Origin: a bacterium
GTDB lineage: Bacteria; Patescibacteriota; UBA1384; JAMDBS01; DAOVQR01
Assembly (NCBI GenBank): GCA_030628575.1
Contig: DAOVQR010000018.1
Coordinates: forward strand, 1 to 9,984
Reading direction: 5' to 3'
Length of the DNA: 9,984 nucleotides
Under the pieces are notes generated by a model. That model ran no database searches. It was given only the letters and a program-made list of their open reading frames with translations, and was not told the origin of the DNA. Within the stretch, counting starts at the first letter, position 1. The number at the start of each line of letters is the position of its first letter. Shown one piece after another: positions 1-5,131 of this stretch. The position numbers were made by a program, and so were the translations under genes.

Positions 1-646
1 CACCGTTAATTTTATCAACTTTTTCTAATAAGGAAGCAAATGGTATTTTTCCTTGTCGCTTGTTACTTGTTACTTGTCGCTTTTGATATGAATTCACATT
101 CTGTCCCAGAAGTATTATCCTTTTTTTACCATTTTTGATTTGCTTTTCAATTTCATCAATAATTTCTTTTTCATTTTTTGATCTTTCGCGGCCGCGAGTG
201 TAGGGAACTGCGCAATAAGAACAAAAATTATCACAGCCGAACATTATTGGCACAAGCACTGTATTTTTATCAAGATCATTTGGAATACATTCAGTTTGAG
301 TTCGATATTTTTTGTTGATTTTTTTGTCTAGAATTTTAGGCAGTTTTTTTTCAATATCATCAATATCAATAATTGTTTCGACTTTTTCTTTTAATTTTTT
401 TTTATCATGCGGCAAAACACAACCAGTAATAATTATTTTCGGTTTTTTTGGCAGTTTCTGCCAATTTTTAACTTTGCCATAAATTCTATCCAAAGGTTTT
501 TGTCTAACAGAACAGGTGAGTACAACTATTAAATCAGCATTTTTTTCATCACCTAAAACATAACCCATCTTTTCAAGTAGATGGGCTATGTGTTCAGCAT
601 CATAATAATTTTGATAACAACCAGTTATGAATAAATGGTAAAACAT
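1..646 (-). CDS. miaB: MiaB-family tRNA methylthiotransferase, N-terminal part (partial, cut by window edge)
   Basis: Radical-SAM methylthiotransferase that would add a 2-methylthio group to N6-isopentenyladenosine at tRNA position 37. About 215 codons are visible from an ATG at 646; the 3' end lies beyond base 1. The N-terminal UPF0004-type domain carries its three cysteines in TGCYQN, LTCSVRQ and TGCV. The radical-SAM cluster motif CxxxCxxC appears as CDNFCSYC, followed by AVPYTRGRERS and LLGQNVNSY, all typical of MiaB rather than RimO or MtaB. The first Cys motif (TGCYQNYYD) departs from the usual GCQMN form. Shortly after LLGQNVNSY a heptanucleotide array encodes an extra KRQVTSNKRQ segment. 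No Shine-Dalgarno is visible before the ATG (preceded by AGATTAAAACT). It lies 95 bp downstream of rplY. Family call is firm; exact MiaB versus a close paralogue is likely but not certain. Confidence 0.9.
   Translation of the reverse strand, partial: MFYHLFITGCYQNYYDAEHIAHLLEKMGYVLGDEKNADLIVVLTCSVRQKPLDRIYGKVKNWQKLPKKPKIIITGCVLPHDKKKLKEKVETIIDIDDIEKKLPKILDKKINKKYRTQTECIPNDLDKNTVLVPIMFGCDNFCSYCAVPYTRGRERSKNEKEIIDEIEKQIKNGKKRIILLGQNVNSYQKRQVTSNKRQGKIPFASLLEKVDKING
52..79. repeat. Heptanucleotide tandem repeat inside miaB (4 units)
   Basis: On the plus strand the units are CTTGTCG, CTTGTTA, CTTGTTA, CTTGTCG: four 7-bp units in an A-B-B-A pattern, kept in frame within the MiaB-family gene. It encodes a short polar insert just after the conserved LLGQNVNSY motif, where MiaB proteins normally have a variable loop. 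Confidence 0.85.
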
Positions 647-741
647 AGTTTTAATCTGCGCAAATTTTTTACCGCGAATTTCGCGAATATTCTTTTGCGT
701 AATTGGCGTATTAAAATTAGCGTATGTTATGATTTTATTTA
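647..741 (-). other. Intergenic region rplY-miaB with a CGCGAA/TTCGCG palindrome
   Basis: This 95-bp spacer is AT-rich apart from a TCGCGAAT-rich patch. Bases 673-685 form a palindrome with 6-bp arms, CGCGAA and TTCGCG, around a single T. Similar GCGAATTTCGCG strings are common as short dispersed repeats in bacterial genomes, so it may be a repeat fragment. I see no convincing promoter, intrinsic terminator or ribosome-binding site here. Confidence 0.4.
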
Positions 742-1500
742 TTATTTTTTCTTTTTCTCATTTTTATTATCAGATTTTTGTTCACCTTCTTTAGGTTTTT
801 CCTTACCTTCTTTATTATCCTCTTTTCCTTCTTCTTTTTCCTTAGCTTCTTTTTCAGCTTCTGCTTCAGTTTCCATCTTTTCAATTTCTTCTTTTTCTTC
901 ATCAGCTGCGGATTCTTTTTCCATTGCTTCCAATTCTTCTTCGGAAATCGGAGGATTAACAACAGCTACAGTTTCTTCAGGATTATCCTGAATTTTTATT
1001 GTGTCAGAAACTTTTAAATCTTTAATATGAATTGTATCATCAAATGTTTTTAAAATTGTGATATCAACTTCAATATTAGGGATAAGATCACCAGGTAGAC
1101 ATTTTACTTCAACTGCATCTTTATTTTTAATTAAATTTCCTTCTTGTTCTTTAACTGCCAAAGATTCTCCTATAAATTCCAAAGGAATTTGAGTAGTAAT
1201 TTCTTCATCCATTTTAATTTTATACAAATCAACATGAATTGCTTTATCTGTAACTGGATTGTATTGTGGTTCGTGAATTAAGATTTTAATTGGATTTTTA
1301 TCATCAATTTTAAGATCAACTAAAGTTGATCCACCTGCTTGTTTATAAGCTTTAATGAATTCATTATGATCTAATGTTAAATTTTCCCCAACTTTGCCTT
1401 GACCATATAAAACAGCAGGGATTTTTCCCTGTTGACGTAATTTATTTACTTTTTTCCCCACAATATCGCGTTTTTGGGCTTTTAAGGTTACTTTTTCCAT
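742..1500 (-). CDS. rplY: Large-subunit ribosomal protein bL25, CTC form, with long charged tail
   Basis: 5S rRNA-binding ribosomal protein of the CTC (general-stress/L25) type, 252 residues. The N-terminal L25 domain is recognisable from KAQKRDIVGKKVNKLRQQG, IPAVLYGQG and the STLVDL and IHVDLYKI segments, followed by the CTC beta domain (IPLEFIGES, VEVKCLPGDLIP) ending near VAVVNPP at about residue 185. The remaining roughly 67 residues are almost entirely Glu, Lys, Ala and Asp, a low-complexity tail longer than usual. The ATG at 1500 lies inside the last codons of the upstream gene, in another frame (13-bp overlap). There is no clear Shine-Dalgarno, so translation is probably coupled to that gene. 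Transcription most likely starts at the promoter at 1827-1855. Confidence 0.93.
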   Translation of the reverse strand: MEKVTLKAQKRDIVGKKVNKLRQQGKIPAVLYGQGKVGENLTLDHNEFIKAYKQAGGSTLVDLKIDDKNPIKILIHEPQYNPVTDKAIHVDLYKIKMDEEITTQIPLEFIGESLAVKEQEGNLIKNKDAVEVKCLPGDLIPNIEVDITILKTFDDTIHIKDLKVSDTIKIQDNPEETVAVVNPPISEEELEAMEKESAADEEKEEIEKMETEAEAEKEAKEKEEGKEDNKEGKEKPKEGEQKSDNKNEKKKK

Positions 1501-1802
1501 AAGCTTTCAAAATCTCCATTAAAATCTTTTAAGTCCTTGACCATGAGATTATTATTATCTTTTGATTTTTTTACTATAGTTTGTTTTTTAAATACATTAA
1601 TAATATTTTTATTAATTGGCTCAGAACTGATTGCTACAGAAATGGATATCGGTTTATGGTTATTATCACAATCAACTTGTAAAAAATAAATGTTGTCAAG
1701 CCAACCTCTTAATTTTATTTCGTCAAAATTATATCTACGTTTACAAATCGGACAACACAAAAACTGTTGTGCTATTTTGATGATGTCTTCAAAATTATTC
1801 AT
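1488..1802 (-). CDS. Small conserved-type protein with CPIC motif, coupled to bL25
   Basis: A 104-residue protein with no confident function. Near the N-terminus FLCCPICKRRYNFDEIK contains a CxxC knuckle, followed by LRGWLDNIYFLQVDCDNNHKPI with a further Cys and His. Together these could form a small zinc site, but only one clear CxxC is present, so metal binding is a guess. The C-terminal third is polar and Lys-rich. I chose the ATG at 1802 (MNNFED): it sits about 18 bases downstream of the expected start of a strong promoter, while longer starts at 1865 and 1904 would place that promoter inside the gene and overlap trmD. A purine-rich AGAGAG precedes it. The stop codon overlaps the start of rplY, implying translational coupling and perhaps a ribosome-related role. 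Confidence 0.7.
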   Translation of the reverse strand: MNNFEDIIKIAQQFLCCPICKRRYNFDEIKLRGWLDNIYFLQVDCDNNHKPISISVAISSEPINKNIINVFKKQTIVKKSKDNNNLMVKDLKDFNGDFESLWKK

Positions 1803-1826
1803 ATTTAACTCTCTAATTAAGATATT

Positions 1827-1855
1827 ATCATATCTATCAATTAGATTCAAGTCAA
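1827..1855 (-). promoter_or_regulatory. Sigma70-type promoter for the CPIC protein-rplY unit
   Basis: On the minus strand -35 is TTGACT (1850-1855) and -10 is TATGAT (1827-1832), with a 17-bp spacer. The trmD stop codon TGA is embedded in the -35 box. Expected transcription start is near 1820, giving a leader of about 18 bases before the ATG at 1802. Confidence 0.7.
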
Positions 1856-2583
1856 TGCTTGACATTTTTGGAGATTTTTCCCCGCCAAGATTGAATCTTA
1901 GCATGATTCCCGCTCAGTAGTATCTTTGGGATAACACTGAGCGGTTTTTTTATTTTGATACCTTTTAATCTATATTTCTCCGGTCTGGTATATTGCGGAT
2001 ATTGTTTATATCCTTTTTTAGTATGACTTTCGTTTTTTAATGAATCAGGATTAATTACACCTGGAATAAGACGAGTTACCGTATCAATTATTGTCATAGC
2101 GGGGATTTCACCACCGGTAAGCACAAAATCACCGATTGATATTTCCATATCAACCAATTGTCGGATTCTTTCATCAAAACCGCCGTAATGACCGCAAATG
2201 AGTAAGAGGTTTGAGTATTGAGTAAGAGTTTTAGCCATTTTTTGATTGAATTTCTTACCCTTGGGAGTGAGTAAAATCGTTCTATATGTTGGAATTGTTG
2301 AATCGCTTCGCTTGTTCGAGTTGCGTTTTGAACATTTAGAACAATTAGAACATTTTGAACGTAGATTAGCTAAAGCTTGATCTATCACATCTACTTTTAA
2401 AATCATTCCCGCTCCGCCGCCATAAGGGGTGTCGTCTACAGTTTTATACTTATCTTTAGCCCAATCACGTAAATTGTGGACTTTAATAGAAACCAACCCT
2501 TTTTCTTGGGCACGTTTAATAATCGATTCATTAAGAATCGGCTTAAACATTTTAGGAAATAAAGTTAGGATATCAATTTTCAT
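1852..2583 (-). CDS. trmD: tRNA (guanine37-N1)-methyltransferase TrmD, with internal repeat insertion
   Basis: SPOUT-family enzyme that methylates G37 of tRNAs using SAM and protects the reading frame; 243 residues. Family marks in order: ILTLFPKMF (N-terminus), DTPYGGGAGMILK (about 51-63), LICGHYGGFDERI, EISIGDFVLTGGE (knot region), YTRPEKYRLKGI and LLSGNHAKI. The usual CGRYEG is CGHYGG here. Residues 76-97 (about 22, rich in Cys, Ser, Asn and Lys) are an insertion before ILLTPKGK, encoded by a 9-bp tandem array. I chose the ATG at 2583 because MKIDILTLFP matches the family start; the longer TTG-type start at 2619 is unsupported. No Shine-Dalgarno is seen. It lies downstream of khpA, beyond a terminator and its own candidate promoter. 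The usual rimM neighbour is absent. Confidence 0.95.
   Translation of the reverse strand: MKIDILTLFPKMFKPILNESIIKRAQEKGLVSIKVHNLRDWAKDKYKTVDDTPYGGGAGMILKVDVIDQALANLRSKCSNCSKCSKRNSNKRSDSTIPTYRTILLTPKGKKFNQKMAKTLTQYSNLLLICGHYGGFDERIRQLVDMEISIGDFVLTGGEIPAMTIIDTVTRLIPGVINPDSLKNESHTKKGYKQYPQYTRPEKYRLKGIKIKKPLSVIPKILLSGNHAKIQSWRGKISKNVKH
1910..1951 (+). terminator. Intrinsic-terminator-shaped hairpin facing the plus strand, inside trmD
   Basis: CCGCTCAGT (1910-1918) and ACTGAGCGG (1936-1944) are perfect 9-bp inverted arms around a 17-base loop, followed on the plus strand by seven T. It lies within the coding sequence of trmD, antisense to it. No plus-strand gene ends here, so a role in stopping antisense transcription is only a possibility. 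Confidence 0.45.
2330..2361. repeat. Nonanucleotide tandem repeat inside trmD
   Basis: Plus-strand units GAACATTTA, GAACAATTA, GAACATTTT, then a partial GAACG. Being 9 bp, each unit adds three residues: the minus strand reads CSN, CSK, CSK. This is the core of the extra segment that TrmD proteins normally lack. Confidence 0.85.
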
Positions 2584-2640
2584 AATAATGATCTTAATGT
2601 TACAAATATTTTTTACCAATGCAACTAATAATTATTTGTA
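2584..2640 (-). repeat. Gene-junction repeat upstream of trmD
   Basis: AT-rich junction element directly before the trmD ATG. It shares the exact 17-mer ACTAATAATTATTTGTA (2624-2640) with 7696-7712 upstream of galE. On the minus strand it continues as AAATATTTGTAACATTA then ATCATT before the start codon, close to AAATATTAGTAACATTA upstream of galE. It belongs with the elements at 4679-4740, 6531-6646 and 7662-7749. Confidence 0.75.
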
Positions 2641-2642
2641 CC

Positions 2643-2672
2643 ATTATAAAACAAAAAATCACCTAATCTCAA
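2643..2672 (-). promoter_or_regulatory. Candidate promoter for trmD
   Basis: On the minus strand -35 is TTGAGA (2667-2672) and -10 is TATAAT (2643-2648), with an 18-bp spacer. It overlaps the terminator that follows khpA, so trmD could be re-initiated immediately after termination. Expected start near 2636, leaving a leader of about 53 bases made almost entirely of the junction repeat. Confidence 0.55.
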
Positions 2673-2686
2673 AAGACTGTGGTGAT
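2651..2686 (-). terminator. Intrinsic terminator after khpA
   Basis: On the minus strand ATCACC (2686-2681) pairs with GGTGAT (2663-2658), with an inner TCT/AGA pairing around TTTG, followed by TTTTTGTTTT. It sits 30 bases past the khpA stop codon and in the correct orientation to end or attenuate the rpsP-khpA transcript. Confidence 0.65.
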
Positions 2687-2716
2687 CTTTTGTAAATATA
2701 ATTATTTATTTTGTTT

Positions 2717-3037
2717 TTATAAAATTTCAGTAGTTTTTTCTTCTGATTTTTCAGGTTCTTCATCTTTTCTAGGTGCTGGTCTGGTGCTACCTTCTGGTTC
2801 AGTAATTTTTAGATTAATTCGCGAATTGTTTTTTGCGCCCAATACTCTAAGTAAAGTTCTCAATGATTTTGCAGTTCGGCCTTCTTTACCAATAACTTTA
2901 CCCATATCTTCTGGGTTGATGGATAATTCTATAAGAACTCCCATTTCATCGACTTTTCGATCGACTTTTACGTCGTCTGGATTATCGACAATTGACTTTA
3001 CAACATACTCAACAAATTCTTGATCTTTTTCTGCCAT
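2717..3037 (-). CDS. khpA: KhpA-type single KH-domain RNA-binding protein
   Basis: Small RNA-binding protein of the KhpA/YlqC family, 106 residues. The N-terminal FVEYVVKSIVDNPDDVKV is typical, and the KH GxxG loop is present as MGKVIGKEGRTAKSLRTLL. The family usually has 75-80 residues; here a polar, Glu/Lys/Pro-rich tail of about 25 residues follows the KH fold. The start is supported by a strong AAGGAG five bases before the ATG at 3037. In many bacteria khpA lies between rpsP and rimM-trmD, and the same neighbourhood is seen here without rimM. KhpA commonly partners with the Jag-type protein KhpB, which is not in this window. Two hairpins lie between rpsP and this gene, and an intrinsic terminator follows it. 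Confidence 0.92.
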   Translation of the reverse strand: MAEKDQEFVEYVVKSIVDNPDDVKVDRKVDEMGVLIELSINPEDMGKVIGKEGRTAKSLRTLLRVLGAKNNSRINLKITEPEGSTRPAPRKDEEPEKSEEKTTEIL

Positions 3038-3050
3038 GATTACTCCTTAT

Positions 3051-3073
3051 TCAATCAGTCAAAAACTGATTGA
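3051..3073 (-). promoter_or_regulatory. Perfect hairpin just upstream of the khpA ribosome-binding site
   Basis: TCAATCAGT (3051-3059) and ACTGATTGA (3065-3073) form a perfect 9-bp stem with a 5-base loop. In the minus-strand mRNA it ends four bases before the AAGGAG of khpA. No T-tract follows, so it is not an intrinsic terminator; it may be a processing or translation-control element. Confidence 0.5.
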
Positions 3074-3079
3074 CAAGCG

Positions 3080-3103
3080 GCAATTTACATTAAGATAAAT
3101 TGC
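3080..3103 (-). other. Second hairpin between rpsP and khpA
   Basis: GCAATTTA (3080-3087) and TAAATTGC (3096-3103) form a perfect 8-bp stem with an 8-base loop, 18 bases downstream of the rpsP stop. There is no T-tract. It could stabilise the rpsP 3' end within the rpsP-khpA transcript. Confidence 0.4.
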
Positions 3104-3121
3104 ATAGCTTTCTTATTACTG

Positions 3122-3673
3122 TTATTCTTTATCTTTCTTATCAACAGAGTCGGATTTTGCCTTGCCATGATCGGCAGGTTTTTCACTACTAGATCGACCT
3201 TCTGCAGTGTTAGACTCCTTTGGTTTGTCTTGATCTTCCTTTTTACTTTCTTCTGTTTTTGTCTCTTTGCTTTCTTTTTCTTTATCTTCAATTTTTTCTT
3301 GTTCCTTTTGATTCTCAAATTCTACTTTTGCTTTTTCTTTTTCTGCTGTTTCTTTTATTTTTTCTGCCTCTTTTGCCTTTTTTTCTTCTTCTAGCTGCTT
3401 TTTACTCTTTGTTTTAAACATTTTAATGACGATTGATTTATGCTGCAGCTCTTCTTTTTTAAATAGTTTTGCTACAGTATTAGAAGGTTTGGCTCCCTTA
3501 TTCATCCATTCCAAAGCTTTTTCTTTATTCAAAACAATTTTTTTTGTTCTAGGATTATAATTTCCAATTAAATCTCTATATTTTCCTTTTACAGGTGAAG
3601 TGTGTTCAGCAATTACTATTCTGTAATATGGCTGATGTTTTTTTCCACCCCTTCTAAGTCTAATTTTAAGCAT
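3122..3673 (-). CDS. rpsP: Small-subunit ribosomal protein bS16 with ~100-residue charged tail
   Basis: 30S assembly protein bS16. The first about 85 residues are the complete family domain: MLKIRLRRGGKKHQPYYRIV, the SPVKGKYRDLIGNYNP segment, then ALEWMNKGAKPSNTVAKLF. The family is normally 80-90 residues, but this protein has 183. The extra part is a Lys/Glu-rich low-complexity stretch, probably helical or coiled-coil at first and more Ser/Asp-rich and disordered at the end. A purine-rich AAGGAAAG lies upstream of the ATG at 3673 with rather long spacing. It is the first gene of an rpsP-khpA(-trmD) block and has a near-consensus promoter at 3734-3762. The tail makes no match I recognise. Confidence 0.94.
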   Translation of the reverse strand: MLKIRLRRGGKKHQPYYRIVIAEHTSPVKGKYRDLIGNYNPRTKKIVLNKEKALEWMNKGAKPSNTVAKLFKKEELQHKSIVIKMFKTKSKKQLEEEKKAKEAEKIKETAEKEKAKVEFENQKEQEKIEDKEKESKETKTEESKKEDQDKPKESNTAEGRSSSEKPADHGKAKSDSVDKKDKE

Positions 3674-3733
3674 TTATTGCTTTCCTTTCTTAACCGCCAT
3701 TTTGCGGGTCTTAACTTGCAATTACTAGATGTA

Positions 3734-3762
3734 ATCATATCATTAAAGTACGATTTTGTCAA
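3734..3762 (-). promoter_or_regulatory. Strong sigma70-type promoter for rpsP-khpA
   Basis: On the minus strand -35 is TTGACA (3757-3762, consensus) and -10 is TATGAT (3734-3739), with a 17-bp spacer. It overlaps the last codons and stop of fmt. Expected start is near 3727, giving a leader of roughly 54 bases before rpsP, with a small GC-rich hairpin (CCGC/GCGG) in it. Confidence 0.8.
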
Positions 3763-4678
3763 TTATTTTACTTGGTATTTTACCCCGATAGCCATTGATA
3801 AAGCTTTTCCAACTCATTTGTTTTTTATTTTCAGGTTTAACTCTATCAATAATTAGCTTACCATTTTTTAGATGAGATTGTAAAATTTTTAGTATTTTCT
3901 TATTAAAATCAGTATAGGTTTCAGGTATGGGATTAAAAGCTTTAATGTGTCTATCAATTTTTTGGGGTGATTGATCCCAGTTAATCTGAGCATCTTTTTT
4001 TATTATCATTTTACAATATGTGGCATTTTTATGGTTTTGCTCTTTTAGTTTTAATTTTCCTTCTAAATAAAGCTTGAGAGTTTTTACTAAGAAATCAGGT
4101 CCGATTTTAATAACTTTTTTGTATAAATCACCCAAATCGTCATTCTCTGTAATATTTATTTCAATTTGATTAATAATTGGACCATGATCCATTTTTTTAT
4201 CCAGTTTCATAATACTAATTCCGGTTTTATCATCACCATTTAATATAGCTGCTCTTAATGGATCAGGACCGCGATATTTTGGAAGAAGTGATGGATGGAT
4301 ATTGATAATGCCCTTTGGGAAAAGATCAATAATTTCTTGAGGAATAATTTTGCCATAAGCGACTAATACAGCCACTTGTGGCTGTAGATTTAAGATTTCA
4401 GATTTCAGATTTAAGATTTTTTTAGGTTTGAATAATTTAATGTCATTGCGAGCGAAGCGTGGCAATCTATTCGTGTCATTCGCATACTTTCGTAGATTTG
4501 AATTATATTGATTAACATATTCAGCGACAGGGGACTGTTTTAATTTTTGCCCCCTTCCTGATTTTCTATCAGGGGTTGTTGCAACTCCAACAACATCAAA
4601 ACCAGCACCATTTATCAATGCTTTTAAAAAAGGTACTGAAAATTCCGGCGTGCCAAAAAATATTGTCCGATAAGTCAT
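3743..4678 (-). CDS. fmt: Methionyl-tRNA formyltransferase, with two repeat-derived segments
   Basis: Formylates Met-tRNAfMet using 10-formyltetrahydrofolate; 311 residues, close to family length. The N-terminal catalytic domain shows FFGTPEFSVPFL, INIHPSLLPKYRGPDPL (Asn126 and His128 as catalytic residues) and MDHGPII (Asp164). The C-terminal tRNA-binding domain begins near ATYCKMIIKKDAQINW. I chose the ATG at 4678 (MTYRTIFFGTPEF) over 4711 because the family starts here. No Shine-Dalgarno is present; the junction repeat runs directly up to the ATG. Residues about 60-80 (containing NDTNRLPRFARNDIK) and about 88-99 (NLKSEILNL) are encoded by dispersed and heptanucleotide repeats in a normally variable linker before VAVLVAYGKIIP, so activity is probably kept. 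The usual partner def lies upstream but is separated by the ATPase/STAS-like cassette. Confidence 0.95.
   Translation of the reverse strand: MTYRTIFFGTPEFSVPFLKALINGAGFDVVGVATTPDRKSGRGQKLKQSPVAEYVNQYNSNLRKYANDTNRLPRFARNDIKLFKPKKILNLKSEILNLQPQVAVLVAYGKIIPQEIIDLFPKGIINIHPSLLPKYRGPDPLRAAILNGDDKTGISIMKLDKKMDHGPIINQIEINITENDDLGDLYKKVIKIGPDFLVKTLKLYLEGKLKLKEQNHKNATYCKMIIKKDAQINWDQSPQKIDRHIKAFNPIPETYTDFNKKILKILQSHLKNGKLIIDRVKPENKKQMSWKSFINGYRGKIPSKIIDKIVL
4386..4420. repeat. Heptanucleotide tandem repeat inside fmt (5 units)
   Basis: Plus-strand units AGATTTA, AGATTTC, AGATTTC, AGATTTA, AGATTTT: five 7-bp units, the first four in the same A-B-B-A order as the miaB array. It encodes ILNLKSEILNL in the linker before the conserved VAVLVAYG strand. 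Confidence 0.85.
4441..4480. repeat. Dispersed GCGAGCGAAGC-type repeat inside fmt
   Basis: The stretch TCATTGCGAGCGAAGCG followed by TGGCAATC, with ATTGC (4445-4449) and GCAAT (4462-4466) as inverted ends, matches a short palindromic repeat type I know from many unrelated bacterial genomes. Its in-frame translation RLPRFARND is the usual peptide signature. The adjoining AATGACACGAAT on the minus strand resembles the AATGATACG unit of the gene-junction repeats. Confidence 0.7.
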
Positions 4679-4740
4679 AATGATTCTAATGATACTAATG
4701 TTAAATACCAATATTACGAATGAATATTTGTTGCATTATA
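4679..4740 (-). repeat. Gene-junction repeat upstream of fmt
   Basis: AT-rich element directly preceding the fmt ATG. On the minus strand it reads CATTAGTATCATTAGAATCATT up to the start, with CGTAATATTGGT further up; these are variants of the 9-bp NGTATCATT unit also seen upstream of def, galE and trmD. A TATAAT lies at 4735-4740 with TTGACT at 4746-4751, but the 5-bp spacing rules out that pair as one promoter. TTGACT with AATATT 17 bp further is only a weak alternative. Confidence 0.65.
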
Positions 4741-4769
4741 GAGAAAGTCAATAATAGTATATATAGCAT

Positions 4770-4855
4770 ATAGGGGACGGTTCTCTTTTAACCTGAGGAT
4801 TTACTAAATCATATAAATCTTACAGGATAAAACAGAATTGTCCTTATTTTTTTTG
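4770..4855. repeat. 86-bp hairpin repeat, copy 1 (downstream of the STAS-like gene)
   Basis: Nearly identical to 5835-5921 and in the same orientation: one substitution (GAGGAT versus GAAGAT) and a small TT/CC-plus-indel difference near the right end. It begins ATAGGGGACGGTTCTC and ends TCCTTA plus eight T. Inverted blocks nest from outside in: TTCT/AGAA, TTTTA/TAAAA, CCTG/CAGG and GATTT/AAATC, so the whole unit can fold into one long imperfect hairpin. It supplies the last two codons and stop of the STAS-like gene. Confidence 0.9.
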
Positions 4856-5107
4856 CAAAATATCTAGAGTGCTTTTAATAGAAGCGTTATTAATATGGGT
4901 AATTTTTAATTGATTTGGATAACGTTTTTGTAGTTTTGTAACAAACTCGTCTGCCCAAGAAGGTCCTAGTACTGCTACTTCAGAAAAATCTAATTCAATC
5001 TCTTCTGGTTTTTTAGGCAATATATAAGCTTGAGCAGCCAAATAAGCTTCTTTGCCGGCTGGTCGAGAAATCAGCATCTTGCCGAATTTTTCCATTTTTA
5101 TTTTCAT
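4844..5107 (-). CDS. STAS-like (DUF4325-type) small protein
   Basis: An 87-residue protein resembling the STAS-like DUF4325 family, whose fold recalls anti-anti-sigma factors such as SpoIIAA. The best mark is IELDFSEVAVLGPSWADEF (about 37-55), where STAS proteins carry the central strand and regulatory-Ser loop; Ser50 is the residue nearest that position. The N-terminal part (FGKMLISRPAGKEAY) fits the family's short leading strand and helix. I start at the ATG at 5107 because AGGAG lies four bases upstream; the longer TTG start at 5125 would put this site inside the gene. It follows the GHKL ATPase by 24 bp, almost certainly in one operon. The pair suggests a partner-switching or ATPase-regulatory module; the target is unknown. 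Confidence 0.75.
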   Translation of the reverse strand: MKIKMEKFGKMLISRPAGKEAYLAAQAYILPKKPEEIELDFSEVAVLGPSWADEFVTKLQKRYPNQLKITHINNASIKSTLDILQKK

Positions 5108-5111
5108 ACGA

Positions 5112-5116
5112 CTCCT
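5112..5116 (-). promoter_or_regulatory. Ribosome-binding site deciding the STAS-like start
   Basis: AGGAG on the minus strand, four bases before the ATG at 5107. It excludes the longer reading-frame start at 5125 and favours 5107 over the internal ATG at 5095. Confidence 0.75.
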
Positions 5117-5131
5117 AATAGCCAATTTAAA

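Noticed and set aside
2584..2619. Longer N-termini for trmD (2619), fmt (4711) and the GHKL ATPase (5746)
   Set aside because: The additional residues come from repeat or promoter DNA, while conserved family starts or the promoter position favour 2583, 4678 and 5716.
3051..3103. Intrinsic terminator after rpsP
   Set aside because: Both hairpins lack a T-tract on the minus strand, and the khpA ribosome-binding site follows immediately.
3167..3417. Long plus-strand reading frames rich in Phe and Leu opposite rpsP (and 635-1017 opposite rplY)
   Set aside because: They are antisense images of the Lys/Glu-rich tails of bS16 and bL25, with no ribosome-binding site, no promoter and no recognisable family.
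4735..4751. TTGACT plus TATAAT upstream of fmt as a promoter
   Set aside because: The two boxes are only 5 bp apart, incompatible with one sigma70 promoter; other pairings are weak.
5108..5125. Longer start for the STAS-like gene at 5125 (TTG)
   Set aside because: It would place a good AGGAG site inside the coding sequence; the ATG at 5107 is correctly spaced from it.
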